This document shows, piece by piece, positions 45,401-58,900 of a stretch of DNA of 64,000 nt. Within the stretch, counting starts at the first letter, position 1. Each line of letters starts with the position of its first letter. Made by a program: the position numbers and the translations under genes. The notes beneath the pieces were generated by a model. That model was not told the origin of the DNA and did not search any database. It worked only from the letters and a program-made list of their open reading frames with translations. The stretch is from Daphnia pulex (Eukaryota > Arthropoda > Branchiopoda > Diplostraca > Daphniidae): positions 7,626,001-7,690,000 of the forward strand of contig NC_060019.1 of assembly GCF_021134715.1 (NCBI RefSeq), read 5' to 3'.

Positions 45401-48400
45401 TTCATTTGCATTTATTATTGCAACTCCTTTTGAAATATTGTGCTAGCTTCTGCTGCTGATAGTAGTAGTACCGTAGTAGTAGTAGTAATGTTTTATATAT
45501 CCCGCCAACCGCCAAAGTTTTGTGATGATGATCGCGTGAGTAAGACATTGCTGAGACTGGACTGCTGACACCGTCACCGGTCCGCTTGATTTCTAGCCAC
45601 CGTGGCAGACATGTACTAGACTCCATCATATAAAATGAAATGGAATAATAAAATATTTGATCAAATCTAGCATATTATTATTATTATTATTATATATATA
45701 TATTTTAGAGCTCATCACAGAGTCCAGAGTCTCCGCATTTGGCGCATGCACTGCCGCATCGGCCCTTAAGGCTCCCACATGTCCGCTGCTGTGCTGTGTG
45801 GTATCCGCCGCGAATAATAAGGCGGCCCGGCAAACACACGGTTCAGCAAAGCGCATATGCTGTGGTACTATATATATAAGACACAATATATAAATATTAT
45901 TATTGTATACGCGCCGTCAACATGTGTAATATTCCAACGGCGATGGAGGGGAGAAGAGGGGGACGTATTAGCCCGTCGGGCCGCCTCGTCTTTCGCTCTA
46001 TCCCTGCGCCCGCGCGCGCTAATGAACCTTTAACTCGTTTATAATGTTTCGGTGGTTCTATAGATATATATATGTATGTATAGTATGGCCGGGTCGGTAT
46101 AAGAAAGTCATCCGCCATCACCACCAGTGAACCGCATCCAGCAGTTGCTTTTTCTGCTGTGTATTACATTATTACATGTACACAGCTATATACCAGAGCA
46201 ACGGCGAGCGCTGCTGCGCTTTGTAAAGGCCGAATTATCTGCTGGACAAGCTGCTGCTGCTTTTCTTCTTTTCTTTCTCATATAGCGCGGTGCATGTGAC
46301 GGGTTTTCTGGTGCGAGCGACATTTAGACGTCACCGAAGATGATGACGAGCCGACCGGCCGGAGCCAATGTCCTTTTCTGATATAGCAAAGGTCACACAC
46401 ACATATAGATATAGATATAGAAAAGGAGATATATAATAGACCTTCTTCTTTTATATTTTCTTCTTCTCATTCTTTTCTCGTTGGGCTCCGCAAAGATTTT
46501 TCGCATCCGGATGAATCAACGCGTCCAATCTTCAAGTCTCTTTTCCACATCTATGCGGCGATATTCTTTTTCCAAGGAAAGAAGAAGAAGAAGAGTATTA
46601 TTTAGGCCAGCACATATATATATATCCTCCTTTATGGCTGCTGCATGTCAATCCATAAATGTGTAGGGCTCTAGAAATATTTTTTGAAAGAAAAGAAATG
46701 TAATAATAATACGTAATAATATCAAAATGGCCGGCCATCAGCAGCTATATCATCATCGCCCTTTGCCGTTGGGGCTTCCGTCATCAGTCTGATGCTCAGC
46801 AGCATCATTCGTACTATATTATTATTGTTATTCGCCTCTATTATTTCCAAGTTACAGCGAAATAATAAGATAATATACACAGGCTTTTCTATATTCTCTC
46901 TCTCTCTCTCAAATGTATAGGGGATCTATAAATTATTGAAGATATAATATAGACTAGGCGGAAGTGGGGATGCGCTGCGGATATATTCAATGAGACGAAA
47001 TACATGAATCCCCGCGTCTCTTATAAATAAGATCGGACGGAGGGAAGAGATGATCACCTTCGCAACCCTTTTTCTTTTATTACATTTCCCTTCATCTCCG
47101 GATACTATTCCTCGTCTACTTCCTTTTCGCCTATATTTGAAGGCAGCAGCCTATAGAAGAAGAGGCCCATCGTGGTAGATATATATAAGATGGTTCTTTT
47201 TGGGAGGGGAAAAAGAAGAAAGGGGAATGAGTTTTAAGAGGTTCGATATAAAATCCCGTGTTTATAGAGAGAAGAAGCCAAATAATAAACGAAGACGCCA
47301 GCGTAAAAACTCGATGATGTCGAAATTGATAGAGAGAGAGAGAACCTATATAAAATTTTTCGACGAGCTACAGGATATATCTCCTATATATATGTAATCT
47401 CCCCCGCGTTCTTTTTCTCTAGTTTCAATCGACTATTTATAGACCCACTGCTGCCACTGCCGCTGCCGCTGCTGTGGTGTGCTTCTTGTTGCTGCTGGTA
47501 GTGTTATTGCCACTGCTTGGGAGATGTGGGGTAGAATATAAGATGCCGCTGGCTGGTTGGTTGGCTGCTGCTGTGTGTGACCGATATCACACAAGAGAAA
47601 CGAATCGATATTACACAACGACTTTGTGTCGATTGCAAAACAGGAAAAGCGCGCCCGTCCTGATTGACAGACTCCAACAAGGAACAAGGAGCCATTAAGG
47701 AGCTCGTCGTCATCAACGACGACTTTGTTTAAAGACAACACAGCATACACATCCAGCAGCCAGACAATTTAAAGGGCATCCAATTATCCCTAGCTGCCAT
47801 GACGTCATTCCGGCTCTAAATAATATAAGACGTAAATAGCCATCAAGTCGATATCCTACTATTGTAATTCCATCGTTCAAATAGCCCAGTTGTTATTTAA
47901 ATATCCTTTCGGAATTCATTATTCTTTTGTGTATATAGTTGTCGTGTATATAAATATATTCGCAATTGGATGATGTTGACGGCGCATGCGTTCATCACAC
48001 GCCCTTTTCTCTTTCTGTGATGCTCCCAATTTTCTTTGTGCCCAGCGTGTGGAACATTCCGTCTCTCTCTGCTGAACTCCAGCTCCTGTATTATAGTGGT
48101 AACCTACAGATATCTCCACGTGCATTGGCGTCGAGCTTATATTTCCAGGAGAAAATGACACAAGGAGCGAGAAGGAAATGTAGTATGTAGGTATAGCCAG
48201 CAGCAGTTGAATCAACGCTTTTGTGTGTCTATAGTAGATATATATACTATGCACACACATGTATAACAGCGAGTCCAGTAGTTTGACTGTACGCCTGTAG
48301 GCTGGCTGCGAGGGACGTCCAGGAGCAGCCCAGATCATAGAGTTGCCTTTACTCTTGACCTCCTAGTTTTTCTTTCCTATTCAGGAGCCATATACAGACA

Positions 48401-49336
48401 CAGTGGCCAGTTCACAGCAGCTCACAAAGAGTTATAGAGTGAGCGATTCGACCAGCACACCATCGTCTATCCATTCTTTTGTACAGTATAGCTCTGCTGA
48501 CGATATTACGTAGCTCCTGACTTTTGGGCTCCTCGAGCAAATCGAAATGTTATTTTTTTTTTGTTTATTTTATTTCCTATTTTATATAATTGCGTTCAAT
48601 TATACAGACCTGCATAATTCACCATTTGTCTATAAAAATCTGAATTTGATGCTGGACCGATATTTATTTATTCCGTCTGTCCGTATGTTGCGGCCTCTAT
48701 GTGTATATATGTAGGGTCCTCTCATCGTCGAGTGAAGTGTGTGTGTGTGTGTGTGTAGGTGTGCAGCAGCAGTAGCAGCAGTGCCGTGCAGTGTGTGTGT
48801 GTGTGTGTGCTGTGCTGTGTGTTTGCGCGTCGGCTCCTGCGTGGCCCGTCTTTCTTCATGTAAAAGGCCACAGTAGATCAGAAACTGCCAGCGGACGTGT
48901 ACGTCTCTTCTCATTCGGCGATCAACTGCTGGCCACTGCAGAGATCCATCCCACCCCCCCTCGATCCCCCCCTTCTTTTTTAAGCCGTATACTATAGGAC
49001 CTGGACGGAAACAATATCAAGTTCAATCGAAATCTAATAGTTTAAACTCTGCGGAAATCGACTTTTGATTTGATGTAGGGGGGAATTATTCTCGGCATTT
49101 GTTCGTTGTTCGAAAAAAAAGAAAGAAAATAAGTGATCGTGCTGTTGTATATTGTTGCTGTTGTTTCTCGTGCTAAGTGTCAGTGTTTGGTTCATCCGCA
49201 CCGAAAAGGAAAGAAAGAAGAATATCTTTCGTCGTTTTTATATTATTATTATTATTTTTGGCTTGGTGTCCAAAGTGTCGTCTGCGTGGTGGTGGTTTGT
49301 TTCAAGGTGTTCGCCAAAATAACAGGGGAAATACTG
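39480..49336. other. gene-poor DNA rich in GGAGC/GCTCC words and CAG/CTG
   Basis: No convincing coding region on either strand. Short words AGGAGC and GCTCCT recur dozens of times, with TATA-rich palindromes, CAG/CTG runs and a (TG)10 at 48737-48756. It may hold regulatory DNA or a non-coding transcript, but nothing defines one. Confidence 0.5.
48737..48756. repeat. (GT)10 microsatellite
   Basis: Perfect GT run, followed by CAG triplets and a second GT run near 48790-48809. Confidence 0.95.
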
Positions 49337-49445
49337 ATGGTCCTAGTTGATCAATCAGCCCTGCCGAGAGAATATTCTAACCAACATCAGCCGCCCAGGA
49401 TTGATCGGCCCAGGAGCTTAGCCCATCACAACTCTTCGCTCAATG
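49337..49445 (+). CDS. candidate first coding exon of an unidentified gene
   Basis: ATG 49337 opens 36 codons (MVLVDQSALPREYSNQHQPP, then RIDRPRSLAHHNSSLN) ending at a good donor, AATG|gtgcgt, in phase 1. The sequence before it looks like a 5' leader and has a TCAGT initiator-like word near 49179. I see no matching downstream exon within the window. It could be an upstream exon of a gene to the right or simply chance. Confidence 0.25.
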
Positions 49446-52400
49446 GTGCGTTCCTTTTTTCATTGATAAATAACTATAAATCGGTTCATTTAACACACCC
49501 CGCTATGACTTATTTTTGAATGAATTATAATCTATAAGTCTAGCATATCGCAATAGATTCTTTGATTGACAAGTTGGACAAGACATTCGCTGTCCAATAT
49601 AGGAAGCCAAAAAAAAAAGAGATAAAATAAGAAAAAGAAAAAAGAAAGTTTTCTTTTGATTCGGTTGCTGGGGGTATTATAGATCGTCTCTCTCTCTCTC
49701 TATAGTATATCTAACTGTATAAGTTGCAACAGTGTCCTGTCTCGGGAAGAAACTCCCCCTCTTTGGCTATACACAGCAGCAGCAGCCTATCAAACAAAAG
49801 AAAAGAAAAAACGACTCCCAGCAGAAAGGAAATGGAAAAGAAGTACAAGAATATAAGGATCGCGCTATACCGCTGCTGCTGCTGCTGCAGTTGTGAGCTG
49901 TGTATAGAGACTCACGGTGGGGGCTAGAAAACAAAACATCAAATAACACACAAAGGGCTGTCACCAGCTGCTGCATGTTGAAGCTGCTGTGCTGCTGCTG
50001 CCGGCCGTGGCTGTGTACTTGTACACAGTCTAGTTACACCATCCATTGGGCTGTGCGGATCTATACTACTCTTTCTGGTTAGATTTGTGTGTGTAGCTCT
50101 TATTAGACTGCTGCTGCTACTGCTGTTGCGGCTATATAGACTCACTCGCTCGCTGCTGTGCCTGCACACGAAGCTTATTCATCATTCATTCTCCTTTCGT
50201 CCCTTGTATAGACTATATATATATCGTTGTCCTTTCTCCTCTTTTTGGCCAGTTCACTTTTGAGTCTTGTCTTGTTTCGTTTGTTATGATTGCGTGCTGG
50301 CCGATTGGATACTGCGCAATCCTCCCGCTGCTGGGCTGTGTCCCTCGCAGTACAGACCACCCAGTCACCACACCGACCATACCACAGCACAACGTCGTGG
50401 CTATTTGAGAAAAGACCCTTCGATAAATACTAGAGACTTTTGGATTGTACCAGATGTAACTTTCATTTCCAAGTAGACGACGAAAAATGTATCTAAAACC
50501 GCCTCAGTAGCCTAATCTCAAATCCAAACATTTCAAAAAAAAAAATCTGCTGCGTATTTCTGATATATTGGTGCATTGCTCACTTATATAATATGAGACA
50601 CAAAAAAAAAGGGCCGAAAAGTTTCTTTTTTTTTTTTATTTGGGTTGGGACGCGGGGTGTATGTACGTTGGTACGCGCTTGTTTGTTTATTGTGTGGGAG
50701 AGAGCTATAGCTAGCTGCATGGAGAGCTATATAGCTCTGCTGGACGACACATTTCGTCTCCATTCGAACAGCGGGAGACGCGCAATTGAGACGAGACAAA
50801 CTCGGCCCGCCCGTTCAGGAATGTCCGTTGATGTTATTTTCTTGTTTCTCTCTTCTTTCTCGGCTCTTTTAGATCTGTTGTATGTCTTCTGATATTACGA
50901 CTCTGTGAGAGCTATATAGCTGTTCAGCTGGACATATTATACACGCTCATCCGCACAGCAGGTTTCTATCTAATAGAACATCATCTATTACATATCGATT
51001 GGTGTTATAGATCACGAGATATTCTATGTTCAACCTGCTGCGTATGAGATTCAATCTTCTATTTGATCACATATACAAGGTGGCTGGGCTGCCCGGCTAT
51101 TGTGTGATGTGGAACTGTTGTTTCGGCACGCGCATTTCACCGGTGCAAGAAGTTTGGCTGCTGGGAACGGACGAATCATAATAATCATAATAATAATATT
51201 AGAATAACGCTCTCACAGCAGCTCGAGCGGACATATAGCGCACAATGAAATTCCAGCACAGTCCAGCCCGCGCTGCGCCCGCTCTTCAACACGGATGTAT
51301 AGAAACACAAGGAATAATAAGAGGGGGGCCAGCAAGCATATGCAGTTCAGCCATATAGCATAGCACACACAGCAGCAACCACGCCCCATTGTTGGACGCC
51401 GATGAGAGTGTGTTGTGTTGTGCTGTGTGTGCGATTATATAAACCCCGGCCGGCTTTGAGATAAATATATTTCCTTCCTTCCTCTTACGTCTTATGTCTG
51501 TGTGTGTACGATGTAGAGAGTTTGGGCTCTGTTGTTTTCACTGGTCCCCTTTTGCTCCGCGTGCTTTTGATGTGTCCAACCGGAGGTTTCCAACCCCCCT
51601 CACCTCACCGACAAGCCGCAGAAGTTGCCGGGCCTCTCCGGTTGGTTGCGCACCGCATAGTCACGCGGGAGAGAGAGAGAAAAAAAAAAGGGAGGGGGAG
51701 GGGGGGCCGCGGGGTTTTTTGGGACGGGTGTCAGGGATCGTTAACGAGACTCTCATTATTTATTCTCACCATTTAGCCCTCCACATCCGTCTACATATTA
51801 TCCATCCGCTCTCTTTCTCCTGGATGCGTATAGACCATCGCCTCTTCATCCTAAGTAATCGATAGTCTATATAGAGTGAAGGAGGAGGTGTCTATAGACA
51901 CGTCATCAGCGCCCCGTCTGTGCTTGTCTTTGATGAGGTGAAAAACGGCGTCCTGATTTCATTATGAAATTTGAAATAAAAAAATAAAGGAATATAGGAA
52001 AATAAATTTCTAAGCACATTCGCCCAACAATAGCTAAGCTATACCATAGGCTTGTTGCGGCTGTTATATGCAGACCAATAGAACAAGCGCGAGAGAGAGA
52101 GAGTCATCCAGTCTGATGCTGCTGTCATCACATCCGGTGTCACAAAAGAAAAACTCTCCTGCGCGCTGCAACACTCGACAAACTCTTTAGACGCTGCTGT
52201 AAATAGTTGAGACTGATGGCCGCCCATCCAGCAGCCAACTCGCCAAATTATTTGCTTTTTGTGTAGTATATGTATTTACATTTTGGCGCAGGACAGCAGC
52301 AAAAGCGGATGAGACATTTCATTGATTTATTTGTTGATTCTCTCTCTCGTCCACTTCCTTTGCACAGCAATTGGCCAGCGCAAGGAATAACGGACACATT

Positions 52401-54807
52401 CCAGGGACTCTGTTGATGTGGGCTATTTAGATCATTTCATACCAATTGATTGTGTGCACAATCAAAAGACTGGATTCTCTTGACTCTTCTGGCTCGATTG
52501 TTGGAAAGAGGAGAGCTAATTGTTCATTTAATTGGGCTAATAGTTTCCACTTGATTCACTCCGCCCACGCGCATAATATACACCGGCAGGCCCGGCTGCT
52601 GGTGGCTTTTTAAATGGCTGGGATATGTGTGGTATCAATTCGTGATTCACGCTATGTAGGCAACACTGGTTAGAGTATTATATATACGTACGTATATATT
52701 TAGTATAGATAAATTTCAGTTGGGTTGGTTTTGATATGCTGCTGTGCTCTAGACTCAGCACGCGCCCTTGGGTGTTGTTTTATTTCTCTTTGCCCATTTC
52801 TTTCCTTCTTCTTCATCTTCTTCTTATTTAAACATTTTTTATTTTGTTTTTTTTGTTTTGTCTTTTGTGTTGTTGTTCTTATATATTCTGTGTATATCCC
52901 GCTGCGAATCTCCCATACATAGCCAGATCCATATTCGCTCTCTCGCTCTCACTCTCTCGTCTCTTATATATACACAGCAGAGTCGTCTTAAAAGGCTGGC
53001 TAGGGTTACCATAGTAACCTGACTTGTGTCCCTATTGATCCGCGGCGCGCGGGACTGTGTGCGATGCGCCTCGTCGTCGCTCGTCGTTGCCGCCACCGCC
53101 GCACGAAAAGAGAAAAGAAAAAAAAACGCCATGCTCGGCTTCTCTGCTGCTGCTGCTGCGATGCTCGTCGGCACCGCTCCTGAATGCACAGCAGACGGCC
53201 AACTTGCTCGCGTGCGTTCCTCTCCCGCACGCAGGCTCACGAATAATGCAAACGCGTACATGTACAGCTAACCCTCTCTTGAAAAAAGAAGAAGGCGGAT
53301 CGGATTTAAAAAAAAAGGGGGTCGAAGAGGAGGAAGAAATTGAAGAACGAAGAGGAGCAAGTTTTGATTTTTTTATTTTCCTTTTTTTCTCGTTTGATCT
53401 CCGCGCTTCATTCCATCTCTCTTCATTTATATAAGCTATCCTCTCTTTTTTTTTCTTCTCCCGCTCGTCGTCTATATAGATGTAATTTGCTCGCTAAGTT
53501 CCCTCTCTCCCATCCCCAACCCCAGCTCTTCTTTTTTGCAGGATTTGTGGGCGTAGGCGTCATGTTAGATATGAGGCAGGCGGCTGTGGGAGAAGATGTG
53601 TGTGGCTAAGGCAGCGGAGAGGCGAAACTTGGTTCTTCATTTCATTCCATCCGCTCTCTCGATCCCTTTTTCGCTCCTTGGGTTCCGGAAATTTGTTGGT
53701 CCGTTTACATCTTTTATAGGAGAGGGGAGGAGAAGTCAACGCGCTCCTTCATTCAGCAGCAGCAGCAGCAGCAACAGCGTGAAACTCATTCAACTTGTGC
53801 TGCTGCTGCAGCCGAAATTCAAAAGTTATTGGCGCATTGAAGGGAGGGCCGGCTGATATGCAATCTAGATTGATAGTCCCGTTTATGTATAGCTAGAGAG
53901 AAGAGGTGGTTGGCCGGCGCTGTGTAGATAGCTGGCCGGTTTTCTTTTGTTTGGTTTTTCTTTTAGATACGTTTTATATATCCAATCAAAAGGATTGCAG
54001 AGCCGAGATGGTGGTCACTGTCTGTTGTTTTATTTGGTTTCGTTTTGTTTTATTTATTTATGCATAAAATCAAAATAAATTTGCCAGACTATATAGTCTC
54101 TGCTGTGCAGTATTACTATATAGACTATGGGGATATATATGGAGGCACTGGGCTGACAAACGATAGAGATATAGAGGAGCACAGCACATAAATCTGCCGG
54201 GCTTCAACGCAGCAGCAGCAGAGACTCTTGCAGCAATAAGAAACAGCAACCCGAAAAAAGAAAAGAAAAGACGGAAAAAATGGAATGATGAAAAGTTTTG
54301 CATCAATCCGCCTTTGCACTTTATATTATACATATAACCAGGAGCCAGAGAGCCAGAAGAAAAACAAATCTATTTCACTGCTGGGCGTACAAGATATATA
54401 TTTATAATAAATGCGTGGGCTTTCCAGCACACCGCACTCGCTTGCTAGGCCATCTCTGCTGGCTAGGGCATTTCATATGATTCCGCTGGAACATTGCGCT
54501 TTGTTATTACGTCCAGACATTTCTTTGAATCAATGGAATTTATACACAGCTCTTAAATGGCGGAAAAGAATATTTCTCCGGATCTCTCCATTGTTTTATT
54601 GAATATCCATTCACATTATTATTGAAGAAATAAGAAGGGGTTCAGTTTTATTGAATCGAAGGGCCAGCCTCCGATCATTTAAACAGCCCCTGGCCGGCCA
54701 TTTCTGGTGCACTTTTTAAATTAAATTTACTATAAATAAATAAGAATGTCGATGTTCTGTTACATATTGTACGATATACTATATTTGATGACAGGACATT
54801 ATTGAGA
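49446..54807. other. intergenic, no gene supported
   Basis: Same style of sequence as 39.5-49 kb: CTG/CAG runs, TATA palindromes (50723-50738, 50910-50921), T-rich tracts. Open frames are short or repeat-driven. Confidence 0.5.
50723..50738. repeat. 16-bp perfect palindrome AGAGCTATATAGCTCT
   Basis: Perfect self-complementary sequence. Its 12-bp core AGCTATATAGCT also occurs at 41917-41928 and 50910-50921. Confidence 0.95.
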
Positions 54808-55065
54808 ATGGACGGGACGGCGTGGCTGTTGCTGCTGGCCCTCGTGCTGGCCCCGATGGTGAACGCTTGCGACCGGGCCGCCTCGTCCTCAGCCTCGCCC
54901 GCTTATTCCGTCTCGGCGCTGCTGCCGGCTCCTGTTGATGACGACTGGCATCAGAGCTTATTGAGGTTATTTGGCGCTCCATCAGCATCGTCGTCATCAG
55001 TTCCAGTGACTCCACTGCTGCGTCCAGCCTCAGCATCATCGGCCATCCATCCCGTCATCTACTAG
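54808..55065 (+). CDS. candidate small secreted protein, 85 aa
   Basis: ATG in strong context (A at -3, G at +4). Residues 2-20 form a textbook signal peptide (DGTAWLLLLALVLAPMVNA) with a likely cut before Cys21. The mature part is Ser/Ala/Pro-rich, with VDDDWHQSLLRLFG in the middle, and ends HPVIY-TAG. There is only one cysteine after the cut and no dibasic cleavage sites, so a neuropeptide precursor is not obvious. An acceptor-like gatgacag lies just upstream and a possible donor (TTGAG|gttatt) inside, so it may be an exon of a larger gene. Family unknown. Confidence 0.4.
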   Translation: MDGTAWLLLLALVLAPMVNACDRAASSSASPAYSVSALLPAPVDDDWHQSLLRLFGAPSASSSSVPVTPLLRPASASSAIHPVIY

Positions 55066-55750
55066 TCCGACCCGCATACTCGCTTCTTCTTTCTTCTTCC
55101 TTCTATAGTCGATGTGCTGCTGCTTCTTATTTCGCGGCTCAAATTCTATTGCGACTCGACAAATATTCACCCCAGTGATGTACGCGGATCAGTGTCGGGT
55201 GCGGCGGATCAACTGAGAAATATAACGCTGCCGGCTCCGTGCAAATCAGTGCCAGCCCCGCTGGGAAATATTCATGCCAGAAAGAAAGAAAGAAATAGTT
55301 TGTTTCTTCTTATTCTTCTAGCCAAGTGAATCTTAAACTGAAAAGAAGAAGAAACTTGTTGTTTAAAAAAAAAAGGGAAAATCCTAGTGAAATCCTCTTG
55401 AGGGGGACAGACTAAACACACACACACACAACGATCCGGCTGCTGCTGCTGCGCTGTGCTTCCACGCACTTAAAGTGGCACCAGCCAGCGGGCCAAGGAG
55501 CCGCCCAGCTCCTGTCAAAACAGGTAATGTAATATAGCCATCGAAATTTTGTTTTTTCGTCCATGTGTGTCCGCGTAGGTTTGTGCACAGCAAATTTCAA
55601 TGTAACAGGAATTTGAAAATCAAATAATCAAAAGGCGCAGAGCAGAGGAGGACGCCGACGAGCGGATAAGTCTGAAATTGACTTAAAAGTCCAATTGTCC
55701 GGTGCTTGTGCTGGTTGTGAGCGGCTGTGCTGTGCTGTGCGGTGGTCATC
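55066..55750. other. upstream flank and 5' leader of the sodium channel gene
   Basis: No other coding signal. The 60 bases before the para ATG contain repeated tgctgtg words and probably belong to the 5' UTR. Confidence 0.5.
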
Positions 55751-55906
55751 ATGGTCGAAGATCACGAAAATGAGAGCAATGAAGACGAAGAGGAGCGCCC
55801 CGTTTTCTGTCCCTACACCCGCGAGTCTCTGCTCCAATCGGAGGCCAGGATCGCCGAAGAGGAGGCAAAGAGAAACGAGCGCAAAAAGAAAGCAGAGGAG
55901 AGCGAG
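55751..55906 (+). CDS. para: voltage-gated sodium channel alpha subunit (para), coding exon 1
   Basis: Encodes the first 52 residues of the action-potential sodium channel: MVEDHENESNEDEEERPVF, then CPYTRESLLQSEARIAEEEA and a Lys/Arg/Glu-rich end. It parallels the Drosophila para start (SEEERSLFRPFTRESLVQIE). All of it is cytosolic. The ATG stands directly after tcatc, and the donor is GAG|gtaacc in phase 0. The channel body (four six-TM domains) lies beyond the window. Confidence 0.92.
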
Positions 55907-58900
55907 GTAACCATTACGCCTATTTATTATTTTTCTATAGTTGTATATTTCTCTCGAATATATATCTATACATACGTAATTTTATTTAGTATATATATAT
56001 AAATATGTACATCTTTTTTTCAAAAAGAATTGTCATTTATTGCCTTATATATATATTGACGTCCATGCTATATTTATACATCTATTCTTCTTCTTCATTG
56101 GATATTTATTCATCACTTTTCGATGTTGTCGTCGTCTTGTCCATCAAATATTCAGTCACCTTGTTCTCTATATTATTATATCCTTTTTTTTTATTTATTT
56201 ATTTCTTTGGCTATATTATTCTATTTGCTGGATATATATATTTATATATCATCGATTCTTCGTTATGTCTCGTTCAATGTCTTTGATACTGCCAAAAGTC
56301 TCTCTATTCTATTATATCCCGTCGTGTCGTTTTTTTAATTTGATTTCTATATTTCTCATTATGTGCAATAGCTCATTATTTTCATTCAAGACCATTTTGA
56401 AACAAGAAAAATAGATTTGATAAGAAGAATATCTAGCGACAATTCGCTCGAGAACCCCCTGCACAAGGAGGGGGCGACCTAATTAAATGGCTAATTGCCA
56501 AGAGCTGCTCTCGGCAGTGCATCTATAGGAAGGTCATAGACGTAAATGAATAAGGAATGTGGACTATATATATACATATATACAAGCTCTATAGAGTGGC
56601 GATAATCAAGTAGTATATCATAGACATGTGGTTAGACCGCATTTTTGGCTAGATTACAAATGAATGGAAGAAGAAGAAGAAGAAGAAGACAAAAAATAAA
56701 ATCACATGGCAAAATTAATGATTGTGGGGTCCCCTATATATAGGTCAGATTGGGCCTGAAGCCCCGTAAAAGGACTAAGGAAGTAAGGAAATGAACTCTC
56801 TACATCCTTCTTTTCTCCTTTCATCTTTTTTCTTTCTTTCTCTCTCACTCTGACCCCCTTTTTTTCTATCTCTTTCTATCTCTTTTTTTCTATTCTCTCT
56901 TGTGCTGTGCTGTGTGTAGAGAGTTTTGCACGTCTATAGAAATAGATAGGCTATATACTGTAGTAGTATATCGAATGCCATCAATCTTTCTTGGCCTGAT
57001 GATTGATTTCGCGGTTCGGTTCCATTCGCTTTCTCGTTTTTCTGATTGACCTCTGCTGCTGCTACTGCTCCTGCTTCACTTTCTTTTTTAGAGATGTATA
57101 TAGAGTCTTTGTCTTGTATTCTTTCTTCTGTACTACTTTTCTCTCTGCTCTCTATCCCGCTGGACCTCTTGATGATTGAGTTTTCGGCTTGTGTACCATG
57201 ATGCCTGCCAAGTTGATCTCTCTCTTTCTCTCTCCTATACATCTCTAGCAGCATCTTCTTTCTTTCTCTCATTTCTGGCCACTCAGTCTTCTTCTTCTAT
57301 ATACTCTTCATCTATCCGCGCACATCTCTCTCATCCATCTGGCTAGTTTCCTGCCACTCTACAAAACTTTCTTTTTTCTTGTTTTTTGTGTTTGGGCCTT
57401 TTTTTATTATTATTATTTCTTTCTCTTTTCTGCACGGACAGACAAAGACACTTAACAGAGATCCTCCCCAACTCTCTCTCTCTCTCTAAAGACGACAAAA
57501 AACCTTTCTGTGCTAGTATATATTTCTTCGACCCCTACATCCAAATATTTGGACAAAAAGATGCGATGGCAATAAAACTCTCTCTCTCTACCTAATAATA
57601 CAAGCTATATATAGGCTGAGAATTCTAAATGAGACGTTGCTAAATAGCTCTACATGGACATTGACTTGTTGTGTTGTCTCTCCCATCGCCCATTATTCAT
57701 CGCCCATGTCCAGCAGTCGACATCAGAGCAGCGACGTAGTATTACAACTATCTAGATGAAAGACAGGACAAAAGACTTTGGATGGCGCTGGCCGTCCCCC
57801 GGAAAGAGAGAGAGAGAGGGAGAACCTTGTTAACGATTGATAAACAATCGGGAGCCCGGGCTGATGATGGTGGCGTGGCCAACGACACAGCTGCTGCTGT
57901 CGATTCCATTTCAATTCCATTGGGGGGAGGAGGAGGAGGAGGAAAAGAGCAAAGGACGGGCAGCAGCAGCACGAACTGTCCATTGCCTAGACTCGGCCCT
58001 ATACTCGAGTTGACACACCCACGGACACACAGAAGCAGCAAAAGAGACAGAGCAGTTAACATGGTATGGGGGGGATGGCCAATAGGTATAAAAGAAAAAA
58101 AGAAAAGGGGGCTATACTATATAGACTCCATGGATAGTAGTAGCACTGCAATAATATAATAGGTAGACGTACGTACGTACTGCTGGACGGACACATATAA
58201 GACGATCGACCGTGCGTGAACGATCGACGTCGCACAACCGCCATCAGTTTGAGATGGACGCCAAGGCCATTGCACCTTATACAGTCTGAGAGAGAGACGA
58301 GAGAGAGAGACACAAGGGACCACCTCGAAATCGATGAGATAGAAAACGCCAGGCGCTGTGCTATGTGCTCGTGTGCCCGGTTGTTATAGTCCCACAGCGG
58401 CCGCCGCTTCCAAACGCGACTCACCGGCGTCCCTCACCAACTTTTTCTCACTTCCTCCCCTTTTTTTCTTTTATCCGTTTGTTCGGCTCTTCCGGCCATC
58501 CGCCAGCACAGCTATACGTGTATACGTGTACAAAACACACAGTCAGAACAAGGAGAGAAAAATACAAAATAAAAACGATCCGAATTTAAATAAAGGGAAA
58601 AGAGAGAGGTTGGAAATCGCAGACATGCGACCGCCCTATCGGCGGCCCCTGTGTCTATCGTTCCCGCTGGATGAACTCGTCCCGCTCTGTTTTGTGTGTC
58701 GTCCAGGTTGTTCGGTCCCTTGTATATGTGTGTGTGTGCTGTTCCGCTTCATTCAACAACGTTGTCCGGCAATTGGGAAATGGCATACATCAGATAGATT
58801 TCAGGTCGATAAGGGAGTCCCGGAGTCCCTTAAAAGGCATCGCTCGATTTGACATGGACGAGCTAGCAATCGTTTTTCCTTTATAGATCTTTCTTTCACG

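Noticed and set aside
48790..48997. 68-codon plus ORF beginning in a TG repeat
   Set aside because: The start is repeat translation (CVCVCA..) and the rest has no motif.
58358..58852. 164-codon plus-strand ORF in para intron 1
   Set aside because: Low-complexity and cysteine/valine repeats from a TG run. The part after an internal Met looks slightly protein-like but has no recognisable motif or supported splice partner.
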